From Gemmatimonadaceae bacterium (GTDB taxonomy: Bacteria > Latescibacterota > UBA2968 > UBA8231), in the NCBI GenBank assembly GCA_002726335.1, contig PBSR01000268.1:1-55637 (forward strand): DNA of 55,637 nt, read 5' to 3'. The notes below the pieces were generated by a model. That model was not told the origin of the DNA, did not search any database, and saw only the letters and a program-made list of their open reading frames with translations. Numbering within the stretch: position 1 is the first letter of the stretch; every line of letters starts with the position of its first letter. A program made the position numbers and the translations under genes. Shown here piece after piece: positions 34,093-43,428 of this stretch.

Positions 34093-35267
34093 GACTCGTC
34101 GGCCGCGGCTTCTTCCGGGACGGATTCGCCCTGCAGGACCGAGATCTGTCGTCGCAGGTCTTCTTCGAGGGCGGCATGGTCCAGCAGGACGGCGGTATGC
34201 TCGGCGACGAGGGACAGCAACCGGAGATCCTCGTCGGGAAGCACCGGCCCGCGCCGCAGGAAGACGATGAGCAGGCCCCACACGCGGGACGGCGTAATCA
34301 GGGGCACACCGAGAAGGGCCGTGCAGTCGAGTCCCGGCGCCATGCGCAGGCAGGCGTCACGGACCTGACTGCGATCGTCGGCGACAAAGGGTCGCCTGAA
34401 GATCCATTGACCGGCCACCAGCCCGTCCGCCGGCAGGGGTCCACCCACGAGGGCCCGTTCACCCCGCAGTTCCAGCTCCAGGCGGTTGCGCTGCTCATTC
34501 CAGCGGGCGATGGCGGCAGCCTGTCCGCCGGCCGCATGGCGGGCGGTGACACAAAGGCGTGCCAGCGTATTCTCCGTCGATTCGCCGGCACTGCCCGTGG
34601 CGGCGCCGAGGAACTGCTGCACGTCGGCCTGTTGCCAGGCTCGTGCCAGCCAGGACGGGGGTGCCAGCCCCAGAGCGTAGAGCACGGCGGCTGCCAGCAG
34701 ACCCACCTGCGTCACGGTGCCGATGTAGGGGAGACCATCGATGAGGCCTGATGCCGCCTGCAGCGCTGCCAGCACCACGACGATGCTGGCACCGGCGCCG
34801 AGCAGCCCCATACGTCGGCGTACGACGCTCTGGGCGTGTCGTGCCCCGGTGATGAGGGCCCGCGTGCCGTAGAGCAGGGACAGGGCGAAGATCATCCCGA
34901 TCGCCACAGCCGCTTCTGTGGCATAGGCGGCGGGAGCGGCCAGCAGCAGTGCCCAGCTGACGAGCACGCCGGCGATGACGAGGCCGCCGATCCAGCGCGG
35001 CACCGTGCGAAAGTGATCGACGAGGCGCAACATCAGCAGCGGATGCAGGACGACGACCAGCGGGATGGCGACCGTCAGGGACCCGAGTTTGACGATGCCG
35101 CTCGACTGAACCAAGTGCAGCCCAACGCCGACAGCGACGGTGAGCAGCAACAGGGCAATGTCGCGGCGGGCACCGTCGCGCCGGCGGGCCCACTCGACCA
35201 GCTTCCACAGCGTCAGCAACAGGATCAGCCCCTGTGCCAGCAGGACGAGGAAGTCGCCGACGCTCAT
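34089..35267 (-). CDS. 7TM plus GAF-domain protein without an output kinase
   Basis: The 392-aa product from the ATG at 35267 has about seven membrane segments in residues 1-230, then a GAF domain (LARLCVTARHAAGGQAAAIA through LGVPLITPSRVWGLLIVFLR), and ends in a short coiled coil (LLDHAALEEDLRRQISVLQ). In related proteins this coiled coil leads into PAS and histidine-kinase domains; here the protein stops after EEAAADES. It may signal through a partner or be a truncated sensor. It is coupled to the rhodanese gene by GTGA. Confidence 0.75.
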   Translation of the reverse strand: MSVGDFLVLLAQGLILLLTLWKLVEWARRRDGARRDIALLLLTVAVGVGLHLVQSSGIVKLGSLTVAIPLVVVLHPLLMLRLVDHFRTVPRWIGGLVIAGVLVSWALLLAAPAAYATEAAVAIGMIFALSLLYGTRALITGARHAQSVVRRRMGLLGAGASIVVVLAALQAASGLIDGLPYIGTVTQVGLLAAAVLYALGLAPPSWLARAWQQADVQQFLGAATGSAGESTENTLARLCVTARHAAGGQAAAIARWNEQRNRLELELRGERALVGGPLPADGLVAGQWIFRRPFVADDRSQVRDACLRMAPGLDCTALLGVPLITPSRVWGLLIVFLRRGPVLPDEDLRLLSLVAEHTAVLLDHAALEEDLRRQISVLQGESVPEEAAADES

Positions 35268-35370
35268 GGGCGGACGGGTCGTTTTGTGTCGTGGTTCATA
35301 AAGGTAGACGGAGAATCTACGCCGAGGTCGCCACCGGGCCAACGTCGAAGCCGAAATCGGCGCGCGGCGA

Positions 35371-35958
35371 CTATCCCTTCGGCAGGGATTCGAGGGGCGC
35401 GGTCAGAATCCGTTCGAAACGCTCCGGCCAGGACAGTTCGTCGAGAATGTCACGCCAGCGGCCGGCGTGACTGTCATGCGTCAACACCGGCACGAAGGCC
35501 AGGCGCAGATAGGTCTTCAACGCCGGCACCCGGAAGTCATCGGTCAGCAGCCAGGCTCGCCGTCGTTCCTCACTCAGGCCTTGCTGCAGAGCCTCGACGG
35601 ACACGGCCGTCCCGAGTCCCTTGCCGCTGTGAGAAGGGTCGGTACCGACCCAGTGCAGCATCATGCTGTCGTTGCCGAATCGGGGCGACCGCCAACACGA
35701 GGCGGTGGCAACGACGGTGCCTGCATCGTCGAGTACGAGCTTGACTCGCTCAGGGCGATAGGGGGCATCAGCCGCCATCTCACGGGCGAAATCCGACTGT
35801 CCTGACCGGCGTTCGAAGGCCCTGTCCATCAACTCGTTCCAGCCTGACTCATCACCCGGGCGAAAGTGGCGCACGTGGTACCCGGGAGGCACCCGAGCCG
35901 CCGGCAAATCCCGCAGATGCGGTCGTCGCATGATCAACTGGGGCAGCTTCTCAGTCAT
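35371..35958 (-). CDS. GNAT-family N-acetyltransferase
   Basis: The 195-aa protein begins MTEKLPQLIMRRPHLRDLPA, with a GNAT fold from YHVRHFRPGDESGWNELMD. The acetyl-CoA-binding motif A is seen as MLHWVGTDPSHSGKGLGTAVSVEAL. Acceptor unknown. The ATG at 35958 is chosen because the frame further upstream is antisense to the signal peptide of the divergent DUF4091 gene (57-bp gap). It is the first gene of a minus-strand series leading to the GAF, rhodanese and holin-like genes. Confidence 0.85.
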   Translation of the reverse strand: MTEKLPQLIMRRPHLRDLPAARVPPGYHVRHFRPGDESGWNELMDRAFERRSGQSDFAREMAADAPYRPERVKLVLDDAGTVVATASCWRSPRFGNDSMMLHWVGTDPSHSGKGLGTAVSVEALQQGLSEERRRAWLLTDDFRVPALKTYLRLAFVPVLTHDSHAGRWRDILDELSWPERFERILTAPLESLPKG

Positions 35959-36015
35959 GGAAGTGAGATCGTCAGTGCCACAGGCCATGTCAAGTCGGTG
36001 TATATTCTCGCTGCC

Positions 36016-39000
36016 ATGATTCCACGCCACAGACTCTGCGTCGCGATCCTGCTGCTGGTGAGCGTTGCGGCCACCTGGGCAGAACGGGTGCCGAACCCGT
36101 CGTTCGAGTTCGGCGACCAGCTGCCCGTCGGCTGGCGGGTGGGCAGCGGCGATGGCGATTGGCTGGACATCGACGGCGACCGGGCCCTGGTCAGTCGGGG
36201 AACCGCGGAGCAGACATCCTTCTGGCGCTCGGAGCCGGTGGATCTGGTTCCCGGGGGTCTCTACCGCCTGCGCTTCTCGGCTCGTAGACTGGACGGCGTC
36301 GGTGGCGGTACCGTCATGTCGGGAACGGCTTTCGCCAACCGCGATCTCAGGCAGATCGACTCCACGTGGCAACGCTTCAGCTCCTACTTTGCCACACCGG
36401 CCGTGCTTGGCGAGCGGAACTGGTTGCGTTTCGGCCAGTGGCACCTGCCCGGATCGGTGGCCTTCGACGATCTGCGCCTGGACCGTGTCACCGCCGTACA
36501 TCGACGGATCCGCCAGGGCATGTCTCTGGGCCAGGGTGAGAGAATCGCCGACGGGCGGTACGTCTTCCGGGCGCCGCAGCGTTCAGCCTTGGCCAACCAC
36601 TCACGACCCCTGCAATCGCACCAGGCCGGCTTCAACACCTACCGCTGGGTTTTCGGGGCCGGGGAATGGGTGACATACCGGCATGACATCGGCGGCTACC
36701 GGCAGACGTCGGCTCAGGTCCGCCTCAACGTCAACTACCACACGGGCGGTCTTCTGGTGGTCGAGGCCCGCGGCGACTCGTCCGTACCCTGGACGCCTGT
36801 GGGCACTGTGGATGGGGCACGCACTGCCGTCTTCGATCTGCCCGAGGAGGTACTGCCGGCCGTCGCGGTTCTGATCCGCCTGCGTGCCGCCGGGGCCCGG
36901 CCTGTCGGCGCCGATGCCGACCCCGGATCGTTTCAGATAGATGAGTACACATACGAGGCGGCACTGGCAGATGGCCCCCCGGCCGCCGTGGGGAGTACGC
37001 ATCTGGTGGCTGTAGCCGCCGACCCTGGGCGCTCCTTTGCCGCCGCGCGGATCGAGGCCACCGGTCGTCTGCAGCCGGGAGTGGCCGATACGCTCACCAT
37101 CCGGCTCGGGCAGGCTCTGCGCGAGGCCGAGTCGCTGCGGACGCGGGTCGCGGTGACCGCCACCGGCGACCTGCCTGACGGGGCGCCCTGGATCCGGCAG
37201 GAGCCGACACCGTCAGGCGAGCTGGCACTGCCATACCGCCTCACCGGTACCGGCGATCGTGTCCTGCATGTGGAGCTGGTCGCCGAGTCCGGGCTCCGGT
37301 GGCACGCTGAGCTCGACGTTCATACCTCGATTCTGCACGCGGATGCGTACGGCGAACTACTGGCAGCCGATGGCGAGGTGGACGTCTGGTGGGCGTCCTC
37401 CGGCTGGAAGGTGTCGACGACGCGACAGGCACCGGCGAACCGAGGCCCCGCGCTGCGGATCGAGGCGGCGCGCAACGAGGCCGAAGCGGCACAGCTGATA
37501 CTGCGCCCACGACGGGATCTGCTCGACCTCACGGTCCGGGTGACGGACCTGGTCGGCCCGGCAGACTCTCGTATCGATGCCGGCGCCATCGAACTGCTAC
37601 GGGTGATGACGGTACCTGTGCGTCAGCCGACGGACATTGCCGGTGAAGCCGCCGACTGGCCCGATCCACTGCTTCCCCTTGGCGCTCCCCTCAGAGCGGC
37701 CGCGGCTCGGAATCTGGCGCTGTGGGTCCGGGTGACGACACCCCGACAGATCCCGGCCGGTACCTACCGGGGTACCGTACACCTTGGCGCTGACGGATGG
37801 TCGCAGGATGTGGGGCTGCACGTCGAGGTGTACGACTTTGACCTGCCGGATCGAATGACCTGCCAGACCGCCTTCGGCTTCGATCCCGGGGCCATCTGGC
37901 GCTACCACCGAATCGTTGAAGAGGCTGACCGTCGCACGGTGCTCGGGCGGTACCTGGAGAGCTTCTCGCGGCATCACATATCACCGTATGATCCGGCGCC
38001 GCTGGATCGTCCCGTCGTCGACTGGCCAGTGCTGACGGCCGCTGATTCTGTCGCCCACGCCGTCATCGAGCCCGATGTCGACTGGCGCGCCTGGGATGCG
38101 GCCATGACCCGGGCCATCGACGAGTATCACTTCAACAGCTTCCGACTGGCGATTCCCGGAATGGGCGGCGGCACCTACATCGACCGTGACGAGCCGGAAT
38201 TACTCGGATGGCCGGTGGACACGCCTCAGTATCAGGGACTGTTCCGGGGGTACGGTCAAGCCGTGCAACAGCACCTTGAGCAGAACGGCTGGCTGGACGA
38301 GGCCTTCGTCTACTGGTTTGACGAACCCGCCCCGCGAGACTACGACTTCGTCATGGACGGGTTCTCCCGTCTGCGTCAGGCGGCGCCCGGAATCACCCGC
38401 ATGCTGACCGAACAGGTCGAGGCCGCCCTCGTCGGCGGGCCCGACCTGTGGTGTCCGGTGACGCCGAACTTCGATGTCGCCAGCGCCGAGACGCGCCGCG
38501 CCGAAGGCGAACGGTTCTGGTGGTATGTCTGCACCGTGCCGAAGGCACCCTGGGCGGGGTTGTTCATCGATCACGCCGGCACGGAGCTGCGCGTCTGGCT
38601 GTGGCAGACGTGGCAGCGTGACATCGACGGCATTCTCGTGTGGGCGACGAACTACTGGTCGAGCGACGCGGCGTATCCCGCATCGATGCAGAATCCGTAT
38701 GTCGATCCTATGAGCTGGCAGTCCGCCTACAGTGCACCCGCCGGCACCCGTCGGCCCTGGGGCAACGGCGACGGGCGGTTTCTCTATCCGCCGAGGGGTG
38801 CGTTCGCAGGGGACGGTCCGGTCCTGCAAGGGCCGGTGGAGAGCATGCGCTGGGAGATGCTGCGCGACGGTATCGAGGACTACGAGTATCTGGCCATGCT
38901 GCGCCGGCAACTCGAGGAGAAGGCGGACCAGCTTTCGGCTGAAGAACTGTCGAGTTGGTCGGCGCTGCTGACGGTACCGGACGAGATCAGCAGCTCGCTG

Positions 39001-39084
39001 ACCCGATTCACCGAAGATCCGGCACCCATCGAGGCGCACCGTCGTGCCGTGGCGCAAGCTCTGGAGCGTCTTTCACGGCTGTAA
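36016..39084 (+). CDS. Secreted DUF4091-domain putative glycoside hydrolase
   Basis: This 1022-aa protein has a signal peptide (RLCVAILLLVSVAATWA), an N-terminal carbohydrate-binding-like sandwich (VPNPSFEFGDQLPVGWRVGS), a further beta-rich middle with bacterial Ig-like character, and a C-terminal TIM-barrel region from about residue 610. The latter holds YWFDEPAPRDYDF, with an acidic pair suited to catalysis, and ends WEMLRDGIEDYEYLAMLRRQ, the DUF4091 signature. The domain is found in presumed glycoside hydrolases of polymer-degrading bacteria. Expected location is periplasm or outside the cell. Confidence 0.88.
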   Translation: MIPRHRLCVAILLLVSVAATWAERVPNPSFEFGDQLPVGWRVGSGDGDWLDIDGDRALVSRGTAEQTSFWRSEPVDLVPGGLYRLRFSARRLDGVGGGTVMSGTAFANRDLRQIDSTWQRFSSYFATPAVLGERNWLRFGQWHLPGSVAFDDLRLDRVTAVHRRIRQGMSLGQGERIADGRYVFRAPQRSALANHSRPLQSHQAGFNTYRWVFGAGEWVTYRHDIGGYRQTSAQVRLNVNYHTGGLLVVEARGDSSVPWTPVGTVDGARTAVFDLPEEVLPAVAVLIRLRAAGARPVGADADPGSFQIDEYTYEAALADGPPAAVGSTHLVAVAADPGRSFAAARIEATGRLQPGVADTLTIRLGQALREAESLRTRVAVTATGDLPDGAPWIRQEPTPSGELALPYRLTGTGDRVLHVELVAESGLRWHAELDVHTSILHADAYGELLAADGEVDVWWASSGWKVSTTRQAPANRGPALRIEAARNEAEAAQLILRPRRDLLDLTVRVTDLVGPADSRIDAGAIELLRVMTVPVRQPTDIAGEAADWPDPLLPLGAPLRAAAARNLALWVRVTTPRQIPAGTYRGTVHLGADGWSQDVGLHVEVYDFDLPDRMTCQTAFGFDPGAIWRYHRIVEEADRRTVLGRYLESFSRHHISPYDPAPLDRPVVDWPVLTAADSVAHAVIEPDVDWRAWDAAMTRAIDEYHFNSFRLAIPGMGGGTYIDRDEPELLGWPVDTPQYQGLFRGYGQAVQQHLEQNGWLDEAFVYWFDEPAPRDYDFVMDGFSRLRQAAPGITRMLTEQVEAALVGGPDLWCPVTPNFDVASAETRRAEGERFWWYVCTVPKAPWAGLFIDHAGTELRVWLWQTWQRDIDGILVWATNYWSSDAAYPASMQNPYVDPMSWQSAYSAPAGTRRPWGNGDGRFLYPPRGAFAGDGPVLQGPVESMRWEMLRDGIEDYEYLAMLRRQLEEKADQLSAEELSSWSALLTVPDEISSSLTRFTEDPAPIEAHRRAVAQALERLSRL

Positions 39085-39104
39085 CCGACAGACTGCCGAC
39101 CTCG

Positions 39105-39434
39105 TCAGTCCTGCCCGTCAGGGGCGACGTCGCACCATGCCTTTTCGCCACAGGCCGGACACTGAGTGTGCAGCCGGCCGAACCAGTTCTGGCTCACGAG
39201 GTTGCGGACCAGCGTGACGCCGAATTCGTGAGCGCAGGCGGGGCAGGCATAGCGGCGGGTGCGGGCCTGCCAGCCGGCGACGGCGAGGCTGAGGACTACC
39301 GAAGCGGCAACGATTCCCAGGGCCAGATTGGGGCCACCGACGGTGTCGATAAGCCACGGACGCGCTGCGATGTACAGAGTCGACACGAGGATCAGCATGA
39401 GCGCCGGGCCGCGCCAGGACATGTCGTGCATCAT
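39105..39434 (-). CDS. Small membrane protein with C-terminal zinc ribbon
   Basis: The 109-aa product has two hydrophobic segments (ALMLILVSTLYIAARPWL and LALGIVAASVVLSLAVAG), then two CPAC motifs about 34 residues apart (YACPACAHEF, TQCPACGEKAWC), which should bind one zinc. Family not recognised. Its ATG overlaps the sulfatase stop (ATGA, 39431-39434), so it is coupled to the sulfatase gene. Confidence 0.7.
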   Translation of the reverse strand: MMHDMSWRGPALMLILVSTLYIAARPWLIDTVGGPNLALGIVAASVVLSLAVAGWQARTRRYACPACAHEFGVTLVRNLVSQNWFGRLHTQCPACGEKAWCDVAPDGQD

Positions 39435-40801
39435 GGCGTTGACCCGTGGGTTACGGTGCCCTGCCGCTGGGGACTGAACTCCCGCTCCCAACGCTCTTCG
39501 ATGCCGGCGCGCCAGGTCTCGGCGGACTCTTTCAGTTCCTGCGTCAAGCGGGGATCACGGTCCTTCACATTGATCCGCTCACCCATATCGTCCGACAGGT
39601 CCGCCAGATGGATGTCATCCTCCGGCGGGGCTTCTTCCACCAGCTTTCCCTGCAGCACGAGCTTCATCGAGCCCCGGCGCATCGCCGTCTGCGGGCCCAT
39701 CTCCCAGAAGAGATCGCGCGGCGCCGGGTCCTGCTCGTCGCACACGTACGGCAACAGATTCGTGCCGTCGAGTTCGAAGGCTGAAGGATCGCCGCCAGCA
39801 GCACTCAGGGCCGTGGGGAAGACGTCCATCGATGCCACCGGCTCAGACAGTACCTGGCCACCGGCCACCGCCGCCGGCCAGTGCAGAATGCCGGGCTCGC
39901 GAATACCTCCGTCGTACAGGCTGAACTTGTGTCCCTTCAGCGACCCGGCGCTGCCGCCGTAGTACGGATCGAGGGTGCCATCGAGCCAGTTGCGCGTCTC
40001 CCGTGACGGACCGTTGTCGGCGGTGAAGACCGACATCGTGTCCTGCCCGAGCCCGAGCCGCTCGACCTCGGCCAGAATCTGCCCGACGCTGTCGTCGACG
40101 GCGGAGATCATGGCGGCCATGATCCGTCGATCCCACGGCAGGTGGCGGAAACGGTCGACGTACTTCTCGGGGGCGTGCATCGGGTAGTGGGGGGCGTTGT
40201 ACGGAACGTAGAGGAAGAAAGGCTGTTCCTTGCGGGCAGCGTCCCGTACGTACTCGATGGCGTGTTCGGTGATCAACTCGGTAAAATAGCGACCGTCCTC
40301 CCAGATCTCTTCGCCGTCCTGCCACAGATCGTGGGTAGGACTGATGCCGGGACCGGGGTTGTTCGCACCCCAGTAGAAGATGTGGGAGTAGTAGTCGATA
40401 CAGCCGGCCATGTGGCCGAACCAGTGCTCGAAGCCATGGTTGTGGGGGCGGGAGGCTTCCGCCAGTCCCAGATGCCACTTGCCCGACATATACGTGGCGT
40501 ACCCCTGGTCGCGCAGGGCCGTGGCCAGCGTCGGAACATGAGACGGCAGTCCCGTGGCCGTTCGGTGTCCGGCGAGGATGGAACGTACACCGGCGTTGCC
40601 AGGATAGCGGCCGGTGAGCAGAGCCGCCCGTGACGGGCTGCACACAGGGCTGTTCGAATACCAGTCGGTGAAGAGCACACCCCCATGTGCCAGGGCGTCC
40701 AGATGAGGCGTGCGGAAATCGGTGCAACCCATACACGACAGATCCCCGTAGCCCTGATCGTCGGTCAGGAACAGGATGATGTTGGGTCGCTTGGTGGGCA
40801 T
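39431..40801 (-). CDS. Arylsulfatase-type sulfatase
   Basis: The 456-aa product has the type I sulfatase layout: NIILFLTDDQGYGD with the calcium-binding Asp pair (14-15) and the formylglycine site CSPSRAALLTGR with C54. It also has YMSGKWHLG near residue 125 with catalytic Lys and His, and VFTADNGPS with the second metal site. The Cys requires conversion to formylglycine. No signal peptide is present from the ATG at 40801, nor clearly in the longer frame, which is unusual for an enzyme acting on external sulfated glycans; a cytosolic substrate is possible. It is divergent from the thiamine riboswitch operon. Confidence 0.92.
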   Translation of the reverse strand: MPTKRPNIILFLTDDQGYGDLSCMGCTDFRTPHLDALAHGGVLFTDWYSNSPVCSPSRAALLTGRYPGNAGVRSILAGHRTATGLPSHVPTLATALRDQGYATYMSGKWHLGLAEASRPHNHGFEHWFGHMAGCIDYYSHIFYWGANNPGPGISPTHDLWQDGEEIWEDGRYFTELITEHAIEYVRDAARKEQPFFLYVPYNAPHYPMHAPEKYVDRFRHLPWDRRIMAAMISAVDDSVGQILAEVERLGLGQDTMSVFTADNGPSRETRNWLDGTLDPYYGGSAGSLKGHKFSLYDGGIREPGILHWPAAVAGGQVLSEPVASMDVFPTALSAAGGDPSAFELDGTNLLPYVCDEQDPAPRDLFWEMGPQTAMRRGSMKLVLQGKLVEEAPPEDDIHLADLSDDMGERINVKDRDPRLTQELKESAETWRAGIEERWEREFSPQRQGTVTHGSTP

Positions 40802-40811
40802 GGGCAAGAAG

Positions 40812-40871
40812 GTAGGCAAGGTCCCGGGTGCGACAAAGGCGGCCATTGCCCGCAAAGGCGGGCCTGCCTAC
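40812..40871. repeat. Long imperfect hairpin in the intergenic region
   Basis: GTAGGCAAGGTCCCG at 40812-40826 pairs with CGGGCCTGCCTAC at about 40859-40871 with small bulges; two AAAGGCGG-like repeats lie inside. It sits between the divergent sulfatase start and the TPP riboswitch. It could be a palindromic extragenic repeat or an upstream terminator-like structure. No function is shown. Confidence 0.35.
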
Positions 40872-40888
40872 GTTCGGAATCATCGCGG

Positions 40889-40975
40889 CTCCGTTGGGGG
40901 TGGCCTGAGCTGTAACGGGCCTGAGACCACACCCTTCGAACCTGACCTGGATCACACCAGCGTAGGGAAACGGAA
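40889..40975 (+). ncRNA. TPP (THI-box) riboswitch
   Basis: The sequence carries the thi-box consensus in order: GGGGGTGGC, CTGAGA at 40921, ACCCTTCGAACCTGA at 40931, CCTGGAT, and CACCAGCGTAGGGAAA ending at 40970. The P1 stem is TCCGTT (40890-40895) with AACGGA (40969-40974). It binds thiamine pyrophosphate. A rho-independent terminator lies 26 bp downstream, so TPP binding should stop transcription of the TonB receptor and thiamine pyrophosphokinase genes. Confidence 0.96.
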
Positions 40976-41000
40976 ACTGTGCCCCGCCGAGCAACAACCG

Positions 41001-41043
41001 ACGGGTCGCGCTCCCCCACGCTGGGAGCGTCGGCCCGTTTTTT
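41001..41043 (+). terminator. Intrinsic terminator of the TPP riboswitch
   Basis: ACGGGTCGCGCTCCC at 41001-41015 pairs with GGGAGCGTCGGCCCGT at 41023-41038 (one bulge, one G-U), followed by a run of six T. Its place between aptamer and first gene makes it the expression platform. Confidence 0.85.
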
Positions 41044-41080
41044 CTTGCCCAGACGGGTCGTACAGGAGACAACTGCTCCC

Positions 41081-43426
41081 ATGCGACACTTCTTCATGTT
41101 CTGTCTACTGCTGCTTACCGGCTTGGTGACGGCCGCCAGCGCTGACCTGCTCGGCCGTGTCACCGACGCCGCCACGGGGGCACCCGTGGCCGGGGCCAAC
41201 GTCGCCGCCGACGGCAGAGCCGTCACCACCGACGACGACGGGATGTTCCATTTTGCCGGCCGAGTCGACTCGCTGACGGTGACTCACGTGGGCTATCTGG
41301 CCACCCGCGTGGCAGCTGCCCCCGACGCCGTCATCGAGCTCACACTGGCGACGATGCGCCTCGCCGAGGTCGTCGTCCGCGCCGGCCTGACCGAGGAGTC
41401 GTTGCAGCAGGCCGCCTCGAGTGTCACCGTCATCGGCGCCGAATCGCTGCGGGAGCGACGGCACTTACAGGATTTGACCGCGGACATTCCCAATCTCAAC
41501 TGGGCGGGCGGCACGGCGCGCCCCCAGTACTTCCAAATCCGCGGCATTGGCGAGCGTTCCAACTATGCCGGCGAAGGACCACCCAGCTTTTCCGTGGGCA
41601 CCGTCGTCGACGACATCGATCTCAGCGGCCTGGCCACCGGGGGTGTCCTGTTCGACCTGGACCAGGTGGAGGTCTATCGAGGCCCGCAGTCGACGATCTT
41701 CGGTGCCAACGCCATGGCGGGGCTGATCCACATGCGGTCTGCCGATCCCGATGATGCCTTCGATCACGGACTGTCCGCCGGCCTTGGCAGCGACGGCCTG
41801 CTGGATGCCACGGGTTTCATCAACGTGCCGGTCAGCGACCACCTGGCGCTGCGGGCCGGCTACTCCAGGGGCCGCAGTGACGGCTTCCGGGACAACCGGA
41901 GCCTGGACCGGCAGGACACGAATCGGCGGCGTGAGAGCGTTGCCCGGCTGAAGGGCCTGTGGACTCACGTCGGCGGCGTCAGTATCACGATGACCTGGTT
42001 CCGCGCCGACGCTGACAACGGCTACGACGCCTGGGCGCCGGACAACAACCAAGCCCTGCGGACCTACTCCGACCGCCCGGGAGTCGACGCCCAGCGTACG
42101 ACGGGGTTGTCCATGCGCGCCGAGGCCCCGCTGACCACAGATCTGCGAGCCGTGTCCATCTCGGCGTGGTCGCGCACGGAAGGCGACTACTCCTTTGACG
42201 GCGACTGGGGCAACGAAGAGTTCTGGCGCCAGGCGCCCTACGGTTTCGATCCGGATGTCGAGGGCTGGCCCTACGACTTCTTTGACGACATGCACCGCGA
42301 GCGCCGCACGTGGACACAGGAAGGCCGTCTCGTGCATGCCGATCTGCCCGCCATCGGCGGCGGCGGTGTCATCGGCGTCTTCCTTCGCAGCCTGCAGGAA
42401 GACGCCGCCGCCGCCGGTTACCTGTTCGGCGGCGACGCCGGCGAACTGGTCAGCGCCTTCGACGTGGACGAGGTCGCCCTCTACGCCCAGCACCACCGGC
42501 CACTGACGGACCGTCTGCAGCTGAGGCTGACGGCGCGGGCTGACCGCAACCGGACAACCTATGCCGGCGAGACGGACGGGGGGCTCGACGCCATCGATTT
42601 CGACACCGGCCAGTGGCTCGGCGGCGGTCGACTGGGGCTCACATACGCTGTGGACGAAACCAGTGTGGCCTTTGTCAGTCTGGCCAGGGGATACCGTGCC
42701 GGTGGCGTCAACCAGCATCCGAGGCTGGCCGCTGCCAACCGGCCCTACGAACCCGAGTACGTATTCAACTCGGAGGCTGGTTACCGTTGGTCGAGCGCCC
42801 GTACGAGGGCCTCGCTCACAGCCTTTCACGGCCGGCGGTCGTCGCAACAGGTGGAGCTGTCGACACAGCAGGATACCGGCGACCCCAACAGTTTCGTCTA
42901 CTTCACCAACAATGCCGGCACCGGCTGGAACACCGGGATCGAAGTCGACGCCGACCATACATTAACCGCCGCGATCGGACTGGCCGGATCGCTCGGGTAC
43001 CTCCGGACCCGCGTTGAGGACTACACGTTTCTTACCGGCGAGGGCGCGACCCTGACTCTTGGCGATCGCGAAGCGGCGCATGCGCCCACCTACAACCTCC
43101 GCCTCGGGGTGCACACGACGAGGGATCGGGGAGTGCAGGGGTCCCTGGCGTTCACGGCTATGGACGCCTTCTTCTTCTCCGACAGCCACGACCAGCGCTC
43201 CGACGCCTACAGTCTGTGGCATGGCCGCGTCGGCTACCGCGGCGAGGGCTGGTCGGTCAGTCTCTGGGGACGCAACCTACTCGACGCCCGATACGCTGTC
43301 CGGGGGTTCTATTTCGGCCTCGAGCCCCCGGCCTACGAAGACACGCTGTACGTCAGCTATGGGGACCCGCGCCAGGTGGGCGTCACCCTGACGGCCCGGT
43401 TTTTCAACTTCGTATCGAGGCGCTGA
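41081..43426 (+). CDS. TonB-dependent receptor, probable thiamine transporter
   Basis: The 781-aa protein from the ATG at 41081 (AGGAGA upstream) has a signal peptide (HFFMFCLLLLTGLVTAASA) and a carboxypeptidase-regulatory-like domain (LLGRVTDAATGAPVAGANV). A plug domain follows with QAASSVTVIGAESLRERR, PQYFQIRGIGERSNYAG and VEVYRGPQSTIFGANAMAGLI, then a 22-strand-type barrel ending near VGVTLTARFFNF. Location under a TPP riboswitch and directly ahead of thiamine pyrophosphokinase shows that the ligand is very likely thiamine or a relative. No inner-membrane thiamine permease such as PnuT is in this operon. Confidence 0.93.
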   Translation: MRHFFMFCLLLLTGLVTAASADLLGRVTDAATGAPVAGANVAADGRAVTTDDDGMFHFAGRVDSLTVTHVGYLATRVAAAPDAVIELTLATMRLAEVVVRAGLTEESLQQAASSVTVIGAESLRERRHLQDLTADIPNLNWAGGTARPQYFQIRGIGERSNYAGEGPPSFSVGTVVDDIDLSGLATGGVLFDLDQVEVYRGPQSTIFGANAMAGLIHMRSADPDDAFDHGLSAGLGSDGLLDATGFINVPVSDHLALRAGYSRGRSDGFRDNRSLDRQDTNRRRESVARLKGLWTHVGGVSITMTWFRADADNGYDAWAPDNNQALRTYSDRPGVDAQRTTGLSMRAEAPLTTDLRAVSISAWSRTEGDYSFDGDWGNEEFWRQAPYGFDPDVEGWPYDFFDDMHRERRTWTQEGRLVHADLPAIGGGGVIGVFLRSLQEDAAAAGYLFGGDAGELVSAFDVDEVALYAQHHRPLTDRLQLRLTARADRNRTTYAGETDGGLDAIDFDTGQWLGGGRLGLTYAVDETSVAFVSLARGYRAGGVNQHPRLAAANRPYEPEYVFNSEAGYRWSSARTRASLTAFHGRRSSQQVELSTQQDTGDPNSFVYFTNNAGTGWNTGIEVDADHTLTAAIGLAGSLGYLRTRVEDYTFLTGEGATLTLGDREAAHAPTYNLRLGVHTTRDRGVQGSLAFTAMDAFFFSDSHDQRSDAYSLWHGRVGYRGEGWSVSLWGRNLLDARYAVRGFYFGLEPPAYEDTLYVSYGDPRQVGVTLTARFFNFVSRR

Positions 43427-43428
43427 CC

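Noticed and set aside
40979..41080. Upstream extension of the TonB receptor frame
   Set aside because: The open frame reaches into the riboswitch terminator; the signal peptide and ribosome site put the start at 41081.
41465..42958. 497-aa minus-strand frame opposite the TonB receptor
   Set aside because: It shadows codon positions of a well-supported receptor and has no recognisable motif or ribosome site.
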